From NCBI RefSeq assembly GCF_018837975.1, contig NZ_JAGSOY010000007.1, positions 1 to 64,000 on the forward strand: 64,000 nt of DNA, in the 5' to 3' direction. Source of the DNA: Zooshikella harenae (GTDB taxonomy: Bacteria; Pseudomonadota; Gammaproteobacteria; Pseudomonadales; Zooshikellaceae). The notes under the pieces are model-generated. The model ran no database searches. It was given only the letters and a program-made list of their open reading frames with translations, and was not told the origin of the DNA. The translations under genes and the position numbers were made by a program. Shown in pieces: positions 30,874-39,920 of this stretch (the first letter of the stretch is position 1; every line of letters begins with the position of its first letter).

Positions 30874-32425
30874 TCTTTCTCCCCAATGTTAAGTAGACCA
30901 GCCCATAACATAACCCGCAACACACCAACAGCCAAACAGCTACAGCCATTGCAGAGGCTAACTGATAACTTCCTAATAAGCGATAAATGGTCAACGGTAG
31001 TGTATTAAAGTCAGCAGCACCAACCAGTACCGCCACCCCCATATCGCCCAGGGATAAAATCCAGGCCAAAGCCAATGACTGGGCAAGCGGTTTATTAGTC
31101 ATGGGTAACACAAACCAACGCCACCAAGCCCAACGACGCAGACCCAAGCTCTGGGCAAGTGGGCCATAGTAGTCATAACAGTGTTGAAAAGCGGAGGCGA
31201 TTAAGCGAAAGGTAAAAGGCAACGCCATTAAGGCATTCGCCATCACGATCAAAATGTAACTCCAATAATCTGCTCTATGCCATGCCAGTGTACCAATAAA
31301 CCACCCTGTAGCTAGCACAACGGGTGGTAGGTAAAGTGCAGCAACCGCAGTTTGCTCCAACCAACGGTCTACACAGCGATAGCGCATATGCTGTCGGAAG
31401 TGCAACATCGCTAGGCTTAATAAACAGGCTAGTAATGATGAGCAAAGGCCGATCAGTAGCGAGTTAAGTGTCGCCTCCCCAAGTGACGAAGACCAGGGCC
31501 ATGCGGAAAGACCTGACCATGCGCCCCATACAATCGCCAGTAATGGCAATAGGCAAAATATCAATCCAAACCCGCGAATAGTAACCCATAACTTACTGGC
31601 TGAAAGCCACAAGGCTTGTTGAGAGCGATGAACACTAATCGGTGCAGTTGTGGTGGACGCTGGCATCAAGCGAGTTGCCAGTACTGCAATAATAATAGCC
31701 AGCGCTAACTGCAATAACGCGAGTATGCCTGCCTGTGGTAAATCAAACTCATAACGTAATGCTTGATAAATAGCGACTTCCAATGTTGTAGACTTAGGTC
31801 CACCGCCCAACGCCAGAACAATCGTGAAACTGTTAAAGCACAATAAAAACACCAACAGACTCAAACCAACGACTTGTGTTCGAATCAAAGGCCACTCTAA
31901 CCAACGCCAGCGCCACCAACCATTGAGCTGCATCTGTGCAGCCTGCGCATAGTAACTATCAGGAATAGCCTCTAAATGCGAAACCAGTACTCGTGTTGCC
32001 AGAGGCAAGTTAAAAAATACGTGGCATATCAAAATGCCGGCTAAGCCATAAATGGAAAACTCTGTTCCCAATAAGTGATTCAGCCAGCCACTGCGCCCAT
32101 ATACTTGGACTATTCCTAAAATAACCACAATAACAGGTAGCGCAAAGCAAACCTGCAGCAAGGCCATTAACCACTGGCGCCCCCAAAATACCCTGCGAGC
32201 AATGGCTAACGCAAAAAGTACTGCCCCTCCCACACTGAATAGTGCAGATAGTCCAGCTTGCTTAATTGAAAACAGTAATACTTGCTGTAACCAGGGGTCA
32301 TCCAATATTAACCCGTCAACATCCGTAAAGGCATACTTGATAACATTGAACAACCCCCAGCTTAAACCCAACCAAACACACCCCGTGGCGACTACGCCAG
32401 GAGAATATTTTAACAAACGGCTCAC
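30860..32425 (-). CDS. thiP: Thiamine ABC transporter permease
   Basis: Inner-membrane channel of the thiamine transporter with about 12 helices, formed by two fused permease halves; each half carries the EAA loop that docks the ATPase (AAQMQLNGWWRWRWLEWP and AQSLGLRRWAWWRWFVLP). The family length is about 530. The frame is open to a GTG at 32458, but I chose the GTG at 32425: its GTGA overlaps the TGA of thiB, a normal stop-start arrangement, and it gives a protein of 521 residues that begins a few residues before the first helix. Confidence 0.93.
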   Translation of the reverse strand: MSRLLKYSPGVVATGCVWLGLSWGLFNVIKYAFTDVDGLILDDPWLQQVLLFSIKQAGLSALFSVGGAVLFALAIARRVFWGRQWLMALLQVCFALPVIVVILGIVQVYGRSGWLNHLLGTEFSIYGLAGILICHVFFNLPLATRVLVSHLEAIPDSYYAQAAQMQLNGWWRWRWLEWPLIRTQVVGLSLLVFLLCFNSFTIVLALGGGPKSTTLEVAIYQALRYEFDLPQAGILALLQLALAIIIAVLATRLMPASTTTAPISVHRSQQALWLSASKLWVTIRGFGLIFCLLPLLAIVWGAWSGLSAWPWSSSLGEATLNSLLIGLCSSLLACLLSLAMLHFRQHMRYRCVDRWLEQTAVAALYLPPVVLATGWFIGTLAWHRADYWSYILIVMANALMALPFTFRLIASAFQHCYDYYGPLAQSLGLRRWAWWRWFVLPMTNKPLAQSLALAWILSLGDMGVAVLVGAADFNTLPLTIYRLLGSYQLASAMAVAVWLLVCCGLCYGLVYLTLGRKSASS

Positions 32426-33489
32426 TGGCTTACAGCTCGACGCCACTGACGAAGCCACTGTTTACGCTGTTTTGCAATCGTTTCTAACGACATTTCCAGA
32501 GACTTTCGAGGCGTAATCAACTGACCAAAAGCGGGAGGCAGTTTTTTAATAGCGCGTACAGGCAACATCCAGTTATGAGTAGCAATAATGCGCTGAGCAC
32601 TAGGTGAAAGCAAAAATGCAAGAAACTGTTGTGCTAATTCAGGCTGTTTGCTTTGAGCCAACTGAGCAGCCACTTCAACTTGCAGCGTATGGCCCTCATT
32701 AAATGCAGCAGCCTGATAATGAGTCACCTTATCCACTTCCTGATGGTAGGCCGGTGATGTGGTATAGCTCAATACCATATCGGCCTCACCCTTTAAAAAC
32801 ATACCATATGCCTCACTCCAACCTTTGGTGATAGTTACAGTATGCGCTGCTAGCTGCTGCCAGGCTTGAGCGGTTTGATTACCAAACACCTGCTGCATCC
32901 ACAGTAATAAACCCTGTCCAGGCGTGCTGGTCCGAGGGTCTTGGTAAATAACCTGGATGTCTTTTCGTTTTACCAACTCAGCTAACGATTGCGGTGGATT
33001 CTTTAACTTACGGGAGTCATAAATAAATGCAAAATAGCCATAGTCATAAGGCAGAAATACCTTATCCTGCCAAGGGTCAGGTAATGTGAGTGGTGGTAAT
33101 GACTGCTGATGAGGTGCAAACAGCTTGAGTTTTTTAGCGGCCACAATCAAATGCTGATCAAGCCCTAAAACAATATCAGCCGGTAAGTGTTCACCTTCCA
33201 GACGGAGTCGATTTAGTAGCCCAACCCCATCAGTGCTGCTTAGCCAATTTAATGTACATTGACACTGCTTCTCAAAGGCTGCTTTTAATTTAGGACCTGG
33301 TCCCCACTCACTAATAAATGACTCATAGGTAAATACAGTTAAAGTGAGTGGCTGTTGAGGCTCAGCAGCTCCAGAGAGTAATGGCACTATTGAGAATAAT
33401 AATAAAAGCTTAGATGTTATAGCCTTGGATCTTGTCTTTAAGCGTGGTGCATGTACAACCGTCATAAATAGATGCTTGATAAACAACAT
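32422..33489 (-). CDS. thiB: Thiamine-binding periplasmic protein
   Basis: Periplasmic receptor of the ThiBPQ system. After the signal peptide (SKLLLLFSIVPLLSG) the mature part starts LTLTVFTYESFISEWGPG and includes LGLDQHLI, PYDYGYFAFIYD, YQDPRTSTPGQG and KGWSEAYGMFLKGEADMVLSYTTSPAYH, all typical of ThiB/TbpA. The start is uncertain: the frame is open to GTG 33570 with no ribosome binding site; ATG 33489 has GGGGA about 8 bases upstream and was chosen; ATG 33465 gives the shortest signal peptide. A TPP riboswitch lies upstream. Confidence 0.92.
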   Translation of the reverse strand: MLFIKHLFMTVVHAPRLKTRSKAITSKLLLLFSIVPLLSGAAEPQQPLTLTVFTYESFISEWGPGPKLKAAFEKQCQCTLNWLSSTDGVGLLNRLRLEGEHLPADIVLGLDQHLIVAAKKLKLFAPHQQSLPPLTLPDPWQDKVFLPYDYGYFAFIYDSRKLKNPPQSLAELVKRKDIQVIYQDPRTSTPGQGLLLWMQQVFGNQTAQAWQQLAAHTVTITKGWSEAYGMFLKGEADMVLSYTTSPAYHQEVDKVTHYQAAAFNEGHTLQVEVAAQLAQSKQPELAQQFLAFLLSPSAQRIIATHNWMLPVRAIKKLPPAFGQLITPRKSLEMSLETIAKQRKQWLRQWRRAVSQ

Positions 33490-33681
33490 CAAAAAATTCC
33501 CCATCCTCTTCTTGAAGGCTGCTGCAAGACTACTGTGCTTGCAACAACTCTCCTTGCGGGTAAAAACCACTAAAAAATATAATTTTTAGCGAAAACGATT
33601 AACAATATCCGGTTGATCAGAGGGTAGACTGGAGAGACTGCCAATATGCCATATAGAAAAGCATCTTCAGGACAGCACTCA

Positions 33682-33783
33682 ACTTCCTACGCCAGTATTA
33701 ACTGGATCAGGTTCTACGGGTATTTCTCAGCGAACGTGATTATTCAAAACGAGACAACCACAGATTTGCACCCCGATGAGTCC
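33682..33783 (-). promoter_or_regulatory. TPP riboswitch (THI element)
   Basis: On the minus strand the conserved THI-box parts occur in order: TCGGGGTGC, CTGAGA, ACCCGTAGAACCTGATC, then GTTAATACTGGCGTAGGAA. These are the pyrimidine- and pyrophosphate-sensing helices of the TPP aptamer. It lies about 190 bases before thiB, so thiamine pyrophosphate should switch off thiBPQ and, if co-transcribed, tmcA. An AAGGAG sequence near 33553 is followed by a short out-of-frame open frame, so control may act on translation. Confidence 0.95.
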
Positions 33784-33921
33784 GGCCGTATTGTATACCG
33801 TTAGTGTTTATGTAACCAAGCCCAGTTCCACTAACGCCAAGCACATTAATCACTGCTAGGCTTAATGTATTCAGAAGAATATCCATTACACTTTCTTTAC
33901 ATTACTCACAACACTTAGTTA

Positions 33922-34443
33922 ATGCCTATGTTGGTTTTACGTTGTACCCAAAAAGTCATCAAAGCAGCCGGGCTGACAACCAGTGATATTGCTCCACCAC
34001 AAACACAAGGATATTTAGGCGCGTGGTATTGTAATATTGTCTCTATTCGTGGCAGTTACAGTTTATTCTTTACTCATGAAACCACCCTATACAGCCATGC
34101 GCTCCTGAATATTAAGAAACAAACCGTTCGAAACATCACCACCGCGTTCAAAGACAGCTTAAAGCAAAACCTCTTATTCGAAGGCTTCAACTCAGTCACT
34201 TTGACGAATTACTTCCAACAGAATGAAAAATGCACCTTCACTAAAACCTGTAGCCGGCGCGTGCTTGGTTCTATGAATGATTTAGTGCATATGCTAGCTG
34301 GCTACCTAGAAGAACAACCCTTGATTGGTGAGCAAACCCTCCTTCGTATTATTCAAGATATTAACACCACCCCCATGAGTATGCTGGATATGAATTCAGG
34401 CATTCATGCCATGCGCCGTTTAATGATGAAGGTTGCTGTTTGA
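33922..34443 (+). CDS. DUF6933-like protein
   Basis: 173 residues, soluble, no signal peptide. The opening LVLRCTQKVIKA, then GAWYCNIVSIRGSYSLFFTHETTLYSH and a later SMNDLVHML...GYL block, resemble the DUF6933 group of small bacterial proteins. The family has no known function. It stands alone between the thi operon and the multicopper oxidase gene. The recognition is from memory and not certain. Confidence 0.75.
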   Translation: MPMLVLRCTQKVIKAAGLTTSDIAPPQTQGYLGAWYCNIVSIRGSYSLFFTHETTLYSHALLNIKKQTVRNITTAFKDSLKQNLLFEGFNSVTLTNYFQQNEKCTFTKTCSRRVLGSMNDLVHMLAGYLEEQPLIGEQTLLRIIQDINTTPMSMLDMNSGIHAMRRLMMKVAV

Positions 34444-34540
34444 GATTGAGATTGTTTTTCATTACTATTCACTGATCCGCAAACTATGTTGCCATAGTTC
34501 ACCTATCTCCTAAAGACGTCCTGTATTAGGAATGCTTTTG

Positions 34541-35920
34541 ATGTCTATATCCCGTCGCCAATTTATTAAGTCTACAATGGCCTCCACCTTGATGAGCCAC
34601 TTCTCCTTCCGACTTTGGGCTGATGACACCTCACCTGGGTACGACTATGTATTAACGGCTGAACCTACAGAGGTTGACCTCATTGCTGAAGCACCTACTG
34701 CAGCCTGGGGATTTAACGGCCAATTCCCTGCCCCCGTGCTTCATGCTCAGCAAGGCCAACCTATTCGTATTAAGTTTATTAATAAACTTAATGAGCCCAC
34801 CACGATCCACTGGCATGGTCTGCGTATTCCTATCGCTATGGATGGCGTCCCCTTTCTTAGTCAACCGCCAATTCCACCAGGTGATAGTTTTATTTACGAA
34901 TTTACGCCACCAGATGCCGGGACATTTTGGTACCACCCTCATATGAACAGTACAGAGCAGCTGGGTCGAGGCTTAGTTGGCGCTTTCATCGTACATGAAC
35001 GACAAGCCCAACCTTTTGCAGAAGATATAACCTGCCTGCTGAAAAACTGGCACATTGATAAAAAAGGGCAAATCAAACGCCTATCCATTCCCCGCTATGC
35101 AGCCCGCATGGGGACACCCGGTCGCTGGCCCACCATTAATGGTTTACATCAACCAGTGCTTAAAGTACCTGCTGGTGAATGGGTTCGGCTACGTCTGCTT
35201 AATGCCGATAATACCCTTACCTATCGACTGCATATTCCCAATGCTCAAGCACATATCCTGGCAATTGATGGTTGCCCATTAACAACCCCTCGTCCTCTTA
35301 CCGAGCATGCGATGGGGCCTGGTATGCGAATAGACTTGGGATTTATTGCGCCCAGTAAAGGCTCTACCTGGGCGGTCTGGCATGGAGAGCACTATCCACT
35401 CCTTAGCCTGGAGTCTATTGTCTCCACAAAAGATCAGCAGATTCAGGCCGATCAGTCCAATGTACCATCACTGCCGATGAATCCTATTCCTCAACCTGAT
35501 GTGGAAAATGCCGAAAAAATAAGCTTTGTTTTTGAATGGGCTGGCGCTCTAACCCCAACAGCTCAACAAAAAAAGGGAAAACATACCTTCTGGATGATTA
35601 ATAAACGTGCCTGGGAAGGCATGAGTGCAGATAACATCCCTGCACCGTTGGCAACACTGAAACGAGGTAAAAGCTATATCTTTATACTGAAAAACATTAC
35701 CCAATACCACCATCCTATTCACTTACATGGTCATAGCTTCACTGTATTGAAGTCTGATAAGCGAAAAATAATCCCTTATCAGACCGATACCGTTTTACTT
35801 GGTAAAAACGAAAGCGCCCAGATTGCCTTTGTGGCAGATAACCCTGGTCGATGGATGTTTCACTGCCATGTCATTGATCATATGAAAACAGGGTTAATGG
35901 GCTACATCACTGTCACTTAA
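34541..35920 (+). CDS. Tat-exported multicopper oxidase
   Basis: 459 residues; oxidises a substrate (metal ion or phenol type) and reduces O2 to water with a type 1 copper and a trinuclear cluster. The N-terminus SRRQFIK is a Tat signal, fitting export of a folded copper protein. All four copper motifs are there: HWHG (His90, His92), WYHPH (His132, His134), HPIHLHGH and HCHVIDHMKTGLM. It lacks the Met-rich insert of CueO and is shorter, so a cuprous oxidase role is not assured. The ATG at 34541 was chosen over 34532 because TTAGG sits about 10 bases before it. No copper transporter gene lies near. Confidence 0.93.
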   Translation: MSISRRQFIKSTMASTLMSHFSFRLWADDTSPGYDYVLTAEPTEVDLIAEAPTAAWGFNGQFPAPVLHAQQGQPIRIKFINKLNEPTTIHWHGLRIPIAMDGVPFLSQPPIPPGDSFIYEFTPPDAGTFWYHPHMNSTEQLGRGLVGAFIVHERQAQPFAEDITCLLKNWHIDKKGQIKRLSIPRYAARMGTPGRWPTINGLHQPVLKVPAGEWVRLRLLNADNTLTYRLHIPNAQAHILAIDGCPLTTPRPLTEHAMGPGMRIDLGFIAPSKGSTWAVWHGEHYPLLSLESIVSTKDQQIQADQSNVPSLPMNPIPQPDVENAEKISFVFEWAGALTPTAQQKKGKHTFWMINKRAWEGMSADNIPAPLATLKRGKSYIFILKNITQYHHPIHLHGHSFTVLKSDKRKIIPYQTDTVLLGKNESAQIAFVADNPGRWMFHCHVIDHMKTGLMGYITVT

Positions 35921-35926
35921 CCTCCT

Positions 35927-35950
35927 CAGCTACGTCTTTTGGCGTAGCTG
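35927..35950 (+). terminator. Hairpin after the multicopper oxidase gene
   Basis: Perfect 8-bp stem CAGCTACG/CGTAGCTG with an 8-base loop, 6 bases after the stop codon. The T-tract is poor, so termination strength is uncertain. Confidence 0.5.
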
Positions 35951-36102
35951 CCATTCCCCTCATTACTCACCACTGAGTCTAAACGTTTTCCATGTAAAAG
36001 TTGCGAATTTGCAACATTCACCCAAACTAAAAACAGTGCCTTCTACACCCTAGCATTACCCAAACTCTTCCAAAGGCAGAGTTGTAAAAAAGGTTTTCTA
36101 CA

Positions 36103-36618
36103 ATGAGTAGCATGATGACATGCACCCTAATAACGAACATTCAGCCAGATGGGTTAGCTTGGTTACAGACATGGTGTAGCCAAAACCCTGGGCTATCAAT
36201 CATGGAAGAAACATATGATGAGCAAAATAACCAGGCTTGCCTGCAATGGTTAATGTCTAGTGCAACTGACGATGCAGTAGAGCTGATTGATACTTACATA
36301 GCGAAATTTCAGCCCAAATTTACCCGAGGTGTGATTCAACCTGAAGCATCTATCAGCTTTGATTTGGTCTTTGTGCTAGAAGGAAAACGATGGTGGCAAA
36401 AAGTCGATAGCCAAGTTTATTTGGAGCTAGAGGCCTTAAAAGAACACCCTGAACAACTTTCGGACTGGCAACAACAACAAGTCAATTTAGGGCCTCAACA
36501 ATACTTTACACAGCTATTTCAAAATTGGCGTGAAGACATTAATTTTCCATTTGATTACAGTGAGTTAGAAGATATCCTCAACGATGTTATTGAAGATGCA
36601 GAAGAAATTGTTCAATAG
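36103..36618 (+). CDS. Hypothetical acidic protein
   Basis: 171 residues, soluble, with an acidic C-terminus (YSELEDILNDVIEDAEEIVQ). No motif recognised. The start ATG has AAGG about 11 bases upstream. It is followed after about 200 bases by the PDZ/thioredoxin-like gene on the same strand, but the gap argues against tight coupling. Function unknown. Confidence 0.6.
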   Translation: MSSMMTCTLITNIQPDGLAWLQTWCSQNPGLSIMEETYDEQNNQACLQWLMSSATDDAVELIDTYIAKFQPKFTRGVIQPEASISFDLVFVLEGKRWWQKVDSQVYLELEALKEHPEQLSDWQQQQVNLGPQQYFTQLFQNWREDINFPFDYSELEDILNDVIEDAEEIVQ

Positions 36619-36824
36619 CTTAAAAGTGCTTTGTTTATCACTCATAACTATCACGTATTTATTCACTCAATATCCTTTCTTTTAAGCTCTTAGCTTTTTA
36701 TTTCTGCCGACTTTTCTCTGTACAGCCAACCCCTATCTCTCCACTATTCGACCTTGGAACTTAGCGCCTTCCGTAAAATTAGCTATACCTAACATATGGC
36801 TCACTGATTGTAGAGTGAAGTAAT

Positions 36825-38042
36825 GTGGCAGTAATAAACACATCTGTAGGTCCAATTAAACAACTTATTCATCGCGAACCCACCTGGTTAGACTCAGCCA
36901 ATGCTATAGAAATCAAGCATATAGCTTCTCAGTCGCCAGCCAGTCAGCTCAACCTGCAGCCTGGAGACTTAATCTGGCAAGTTAATCAGCAAGCAGCCAG
37001 TGAAGTTGATCTTCTTGAAGAAAGTTATCAATCCTCTTCGATTCACTATCAACTCTACTCGCGCCAATCCCAAGCAACGATGGAAATCGATGCGCCCAGT
37101 ATTCCTTTGGGCATTCACTGTGAGAAAACAAGTGCAGCAATACTCAAACATTGGCAACAGGGATTATTTGACTGGCATGATTTGTTTATTTTATGGAATC
37201 GCCGTGAATGGGATAACCTTCTTCTTTGTTGTGACTACTACAACAGACCCTTAATCATTCGTTCCTGTGTTCGTTGGCTAAAAATGGAGCAACGATTTAA
37301 TGCAACCCATCTTTTTCGGGGTGCAGCTTTGTTTGAAAAAGAGCAGTTAACCAAAGGTGTTCGATTAATTGATCAATATGTAAAACACTGCATCAACATA
37401 TACAGTAGTGCTTTTATGAGCATCGCAAGCTTATACCTGGCATTCTGGTCTAAACAGTGTGGACACTGGCAAGACTGGTTAAAATGGTTGCAATGTGCCG
37501 ATTTTTTCAGCCAGGGTAAAATCACTCGTATCATGCACACTGTCACGATGGAGGCTCGCATTGAACCTATTACTGTGATTCGTTGGCTCAATCGTCCTTT
37601 TCCAGTCAACTTTTACCTGCCCAACCAAAAACAGCCAAAACGACTCTTTGAATTAAACGCCATGCTTCAGCAAATGGGACCCCATCAACTTCTACCTGTT
37701 TGCCTATTGGCGAGTAAACGACCAAATCCAACTTATAATATTCTGATAAAGTGTTACCGCACGCTTTATAAACATTGGGGAGATGCGTTGCACCCTTTAA
37801 TAGTCATTACCACTTATAATGATTTACAAGCCCCCAATTCGAACCAAACATATGAACAAAAGTGTTTTAAAGAAAAAATTCCCATTATTTTTTTAGTTGA
37901 CAAGCATAACCGTGTAGCTAGTCACTTACAGCTATCACATACTCCTGCTTTTTTTCTCATTAATCGCGAGGGTAATGTCTGCTATGAGGGTACACAAATA
38001 AGTACCTATGACTTTTGGCAAACGTTATATCTCTCTCACTAA
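36825..38042 (+). CDS. PDZ and thioredoxin-like domain protein
   Basis: 405 residues from a GTG start preceded by GAGTGAAG; no signal peptide. Near residues 25-75 there is a PDZ-like core (IKHIASQSPASQLNLQPGDLIWQVNQQ). The middle (about 100-280) is a helical, Trp- and Cys-rich region that could be tetratricopeptide-like. The C-terminal 110 residues look like a thioredoxin fold: LLPVCLLASKRPNPTYN, then IIFLVDKHNRVAS and the cis-Pro-type THTPAFFLINREGNVCYEG-like end (here SHTPAFFLINREG). There is no CxxC pair, so it is unlikely to be a classic disulphide enzyme. Function unknown. Confidence 0.65.
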   Translation: MAVINTSVGPIKQLIHREPTWLDSANAIEIKHIASQSPASQLNLQPGDLIWQVNQQAASEVDLLEESYQSSSIHYQLYSRQSQATMEIDAPSIPLGIHCEKTSAAILKHWQQGLFDWHDLFILWNRREWDNLLLCCDYYNRPLIIRSCVRWLKMEQRFNATHLFRGAALFEKEQLTKGVRLIDQYVKHCINIYSSAFMSIASLYLAFWSKQCGHWQDWLKWLQCADFFSQGKITRIMHTVTMEARIEPITVIRWLNRPFPVNFYLPNQKQPKRLFELNAMLQQMGPHQLLPVCLLASKRPNPTYNILIKCYRTLYKHWGDALHPLIVITTYNDLQAPNSNQTYEQKCFKEKIPIIFLVDKHNRVASHLQLSHTPAFFLINREGNVCYEGTQISTYDFWQTLYLSH

Positions 38043-39213
38043 CCCCTGTTATTGCGACTACCGCTTAATTTAACAGGCCCTTTAGTCTCAAGAAATTTCT
38101 ACATTCGAGATCCTTTTCATAAAAGTGAAGAAAATACAGTCAATAAAAAACAACAATAATTAACCATAATATTATTCATCTAAAAAATAATTCTTTTGCC
38201 TCTACCCCTCCTCCACAAAAACAAAAAAACACAATAAAATCATATACTTACAATCAACCCACAACAAAACCCAAAGCATTACTGATAAATATCAGAAAAG
38301 AATAAACTTACGTTAACCGGTATTTTGCTATTGACAATAAGGGTAATTTTATTGTTATTTTGCTTTATTCTTGATTTTAATAACTAGATGATATGAATCT
38401 TTTGATTATTTGCCTTTTACCAACTGTATTGATATATACCCCTGAAAATTAAGGATAAAATGCTAATAACGATAAACAAAGCAGAGTAAAGCTCAATATC
38501 ATAAATAGCTCATTAATTAATTGAGCACTGGCTTACAAAAGCAACATCCGCTACTCACATGGCATTGCTGAATATTTATGGACATTGTAATAATAGACAA
38601 AGGCTAGAAATTAATTTTTTTATTGGCCTGCACAAGAATCAAAGTTAGAATAGCAACGTTATAGAACAAAGCCTGTTAAACCATTGTTCAGGAAGATTGA
38701 CCAGCAATATCTATTGCAAATCTAATTTAGGACAACCGTCAAACTATACGTTTCAACCAGTACCTATTTTTAATACTACCCTGTGTAAACTTCAGGATTA
38801 CAGCAAAGAAATAATAAGTACTTGGTATTAAAAGACATTCCCGTAAATCTATTCGCACAGGCTATTCTTTAGCGAATCAGACAACGGAGTAAAGTCTGAC
38901 AAGCGTAAGGGCACCTCTAAAAATAGTGATTTTTTTGTGAGAGCAAGAAAGCACTGCACGGAGGACCGCAGTGTATAAGGAATACATGAGGGCTAAACAG
39001 CTACTGCATGTTTAGCAATAGCAGCCCCAAGTATTTATTAGCGCTAGCAGGGCCATGAGTACAGTGTTAACAAAGCTATCAAGGAAAAAGTGCATTTTTA
39101 GAAGTGCCCGTAAGGCATTTACTCAGGCAAGAAAGTATTAGTAACAAGCAAATCACATAACGAAGAAATGATTTGCTTAAACAACACTGTAGTGAATTGA
39201 GGTGTAACAGATC
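38043..39213. other. Long intergenic region with a MITE-like element
   Basis: 1171 AT-rich bases. Two things stand out: a plus-strand stretch almost without G (38140-38275, a single G at 38198) and the 201-bp inverted-repeat element at 38909-39109. No credible gene was found. Confidence 0.5.
38909..39109. mobile_element. MITE-like element, 201 bp
   Basis: The ends are inverted repeats: GGGCACCTCTAAAAAT at 38909-38924 and the reverse complement of 39094-39109 differ at one position of 16. GTAA flanks both ends (38905-38908 and 39110-39113), fitting a 4-bp target duplication like that of the IS5 group. The inside has no transposase. It is best read as a non-autonomous element or insertion sequence remnant. 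Confidence 0.65.
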
Positions 39214-39834
39214 ATGTATTGGGAACCCTTAGAAACCGCTTCTAGTGAGCAGTTACTAGCCTGGTGGCATCCAGCACCTGATTGGGTTGAGCCTGAAGAC
39301 CATCAATTATTCTATGATGAGCTAGGATTTATCATTAGCGAGTACGTTCCTAATGGCCAACTTTGGCTAAAACAACAAATTGCTCGTGGTAATCTAGAGC
39401 AGCAATGCGCAGCGCTTCGTCATGGTTTATCACGTCAAACACTGTTACCTGAAGATAAAGATTTATTACTTGCGGCACTGGACTCCAATCAACCAGAGTT
39501 CCAAGCCATTGCTCTAAGTGAGTGCATAAATCAACAACGATTTCTACTTCCCTTACGTAAAGTTCAACGGTTGATTCAGTGTAACAATGAGGAAGTTTCA
39601 GCTTTAGCAGAAATGTATTGCTGTTATGCCTTACCTACAGAACAAATATTTAGACTCCAGCGTTGTTTACTATCCCCATCAGCAAGAACACGTGAAGCAG
39701 CCTGCGACTTTATTGGCAATGAACTCATTTATGTGTTGGAAATTGCCTTACGAAAACGCCTGCAAGATACAAATTATGATGTTAGAGATGCGGCAAGAGA
39801 AAACTTAGCCATTTTAAAAGAAAACCTACAGTAA
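39214..39834 (+). CDS. HEAT-repeat-like protein
   Basis: 206 residues, soluble; start ATG with GAGGTG about 10 bases upstream. From about residue 50 the sequence is a series of amphipathic helix pairs (LEQQCAALRHGLS, PEFQAIALSECI, EEVSALAEMYCC, ARTREAACDFIGNE, YDVRDAARENLAIL) with the Asp/Arg-Ala pattern of HEAT repeats. Such proteins are binding scaffolds; the partner is unknown. It stands alone, with a 13-bp hairpin after its stop. Confidence 0.7.
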   Translation: MYWEPLETASSEQLLAWWHPAPDWVEPEDHQLFYDELGFIISEYVPNGQLWLKQQIARGNLEQQCAALRHGLSRQTLLPEDKDLLLAALDSNQPEFQAIALSECINQQRFLLPLRKVQRLIQCNNEEVSALAEMYCCYALPTEQIFRLQRCLLSPSARTREAACDFIGNELIYVLEIALRKRLQDTNYDVRDAARENLAILKENLQ

Positions 39835-39848
39835 CCCCCTCCTCCGTT

Positions 39849-39884
39849 ATTTAAGTTACACTTAGTAGTGGGTGTAACTTAAAT
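39849..39884. terminator. 13-bp perfect hairpin between convergent genes
   Basis: ATTTAAGTTACAC at 39849-39861 pairs exactly with 39872-39884; the loop is 10 bases. It lies between the HEAT-repeat gene and the deaminase pseudogene, which converge. AT-rich stem, so a weak bidirectional terminator at best. Confidence 0.55.
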
Positions 39885-39920
39885 AAATATATTTAGTTAC
39901 CTTATTTTGCGCATGAAACA

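Noticed and set aside
30208..33489. Iron(III) ABC transporter
   Set aside because: The gene order and permease shape are shared with iron systems, but the TPP riboswitch upstream and the ThiB motifs favour thiamine.
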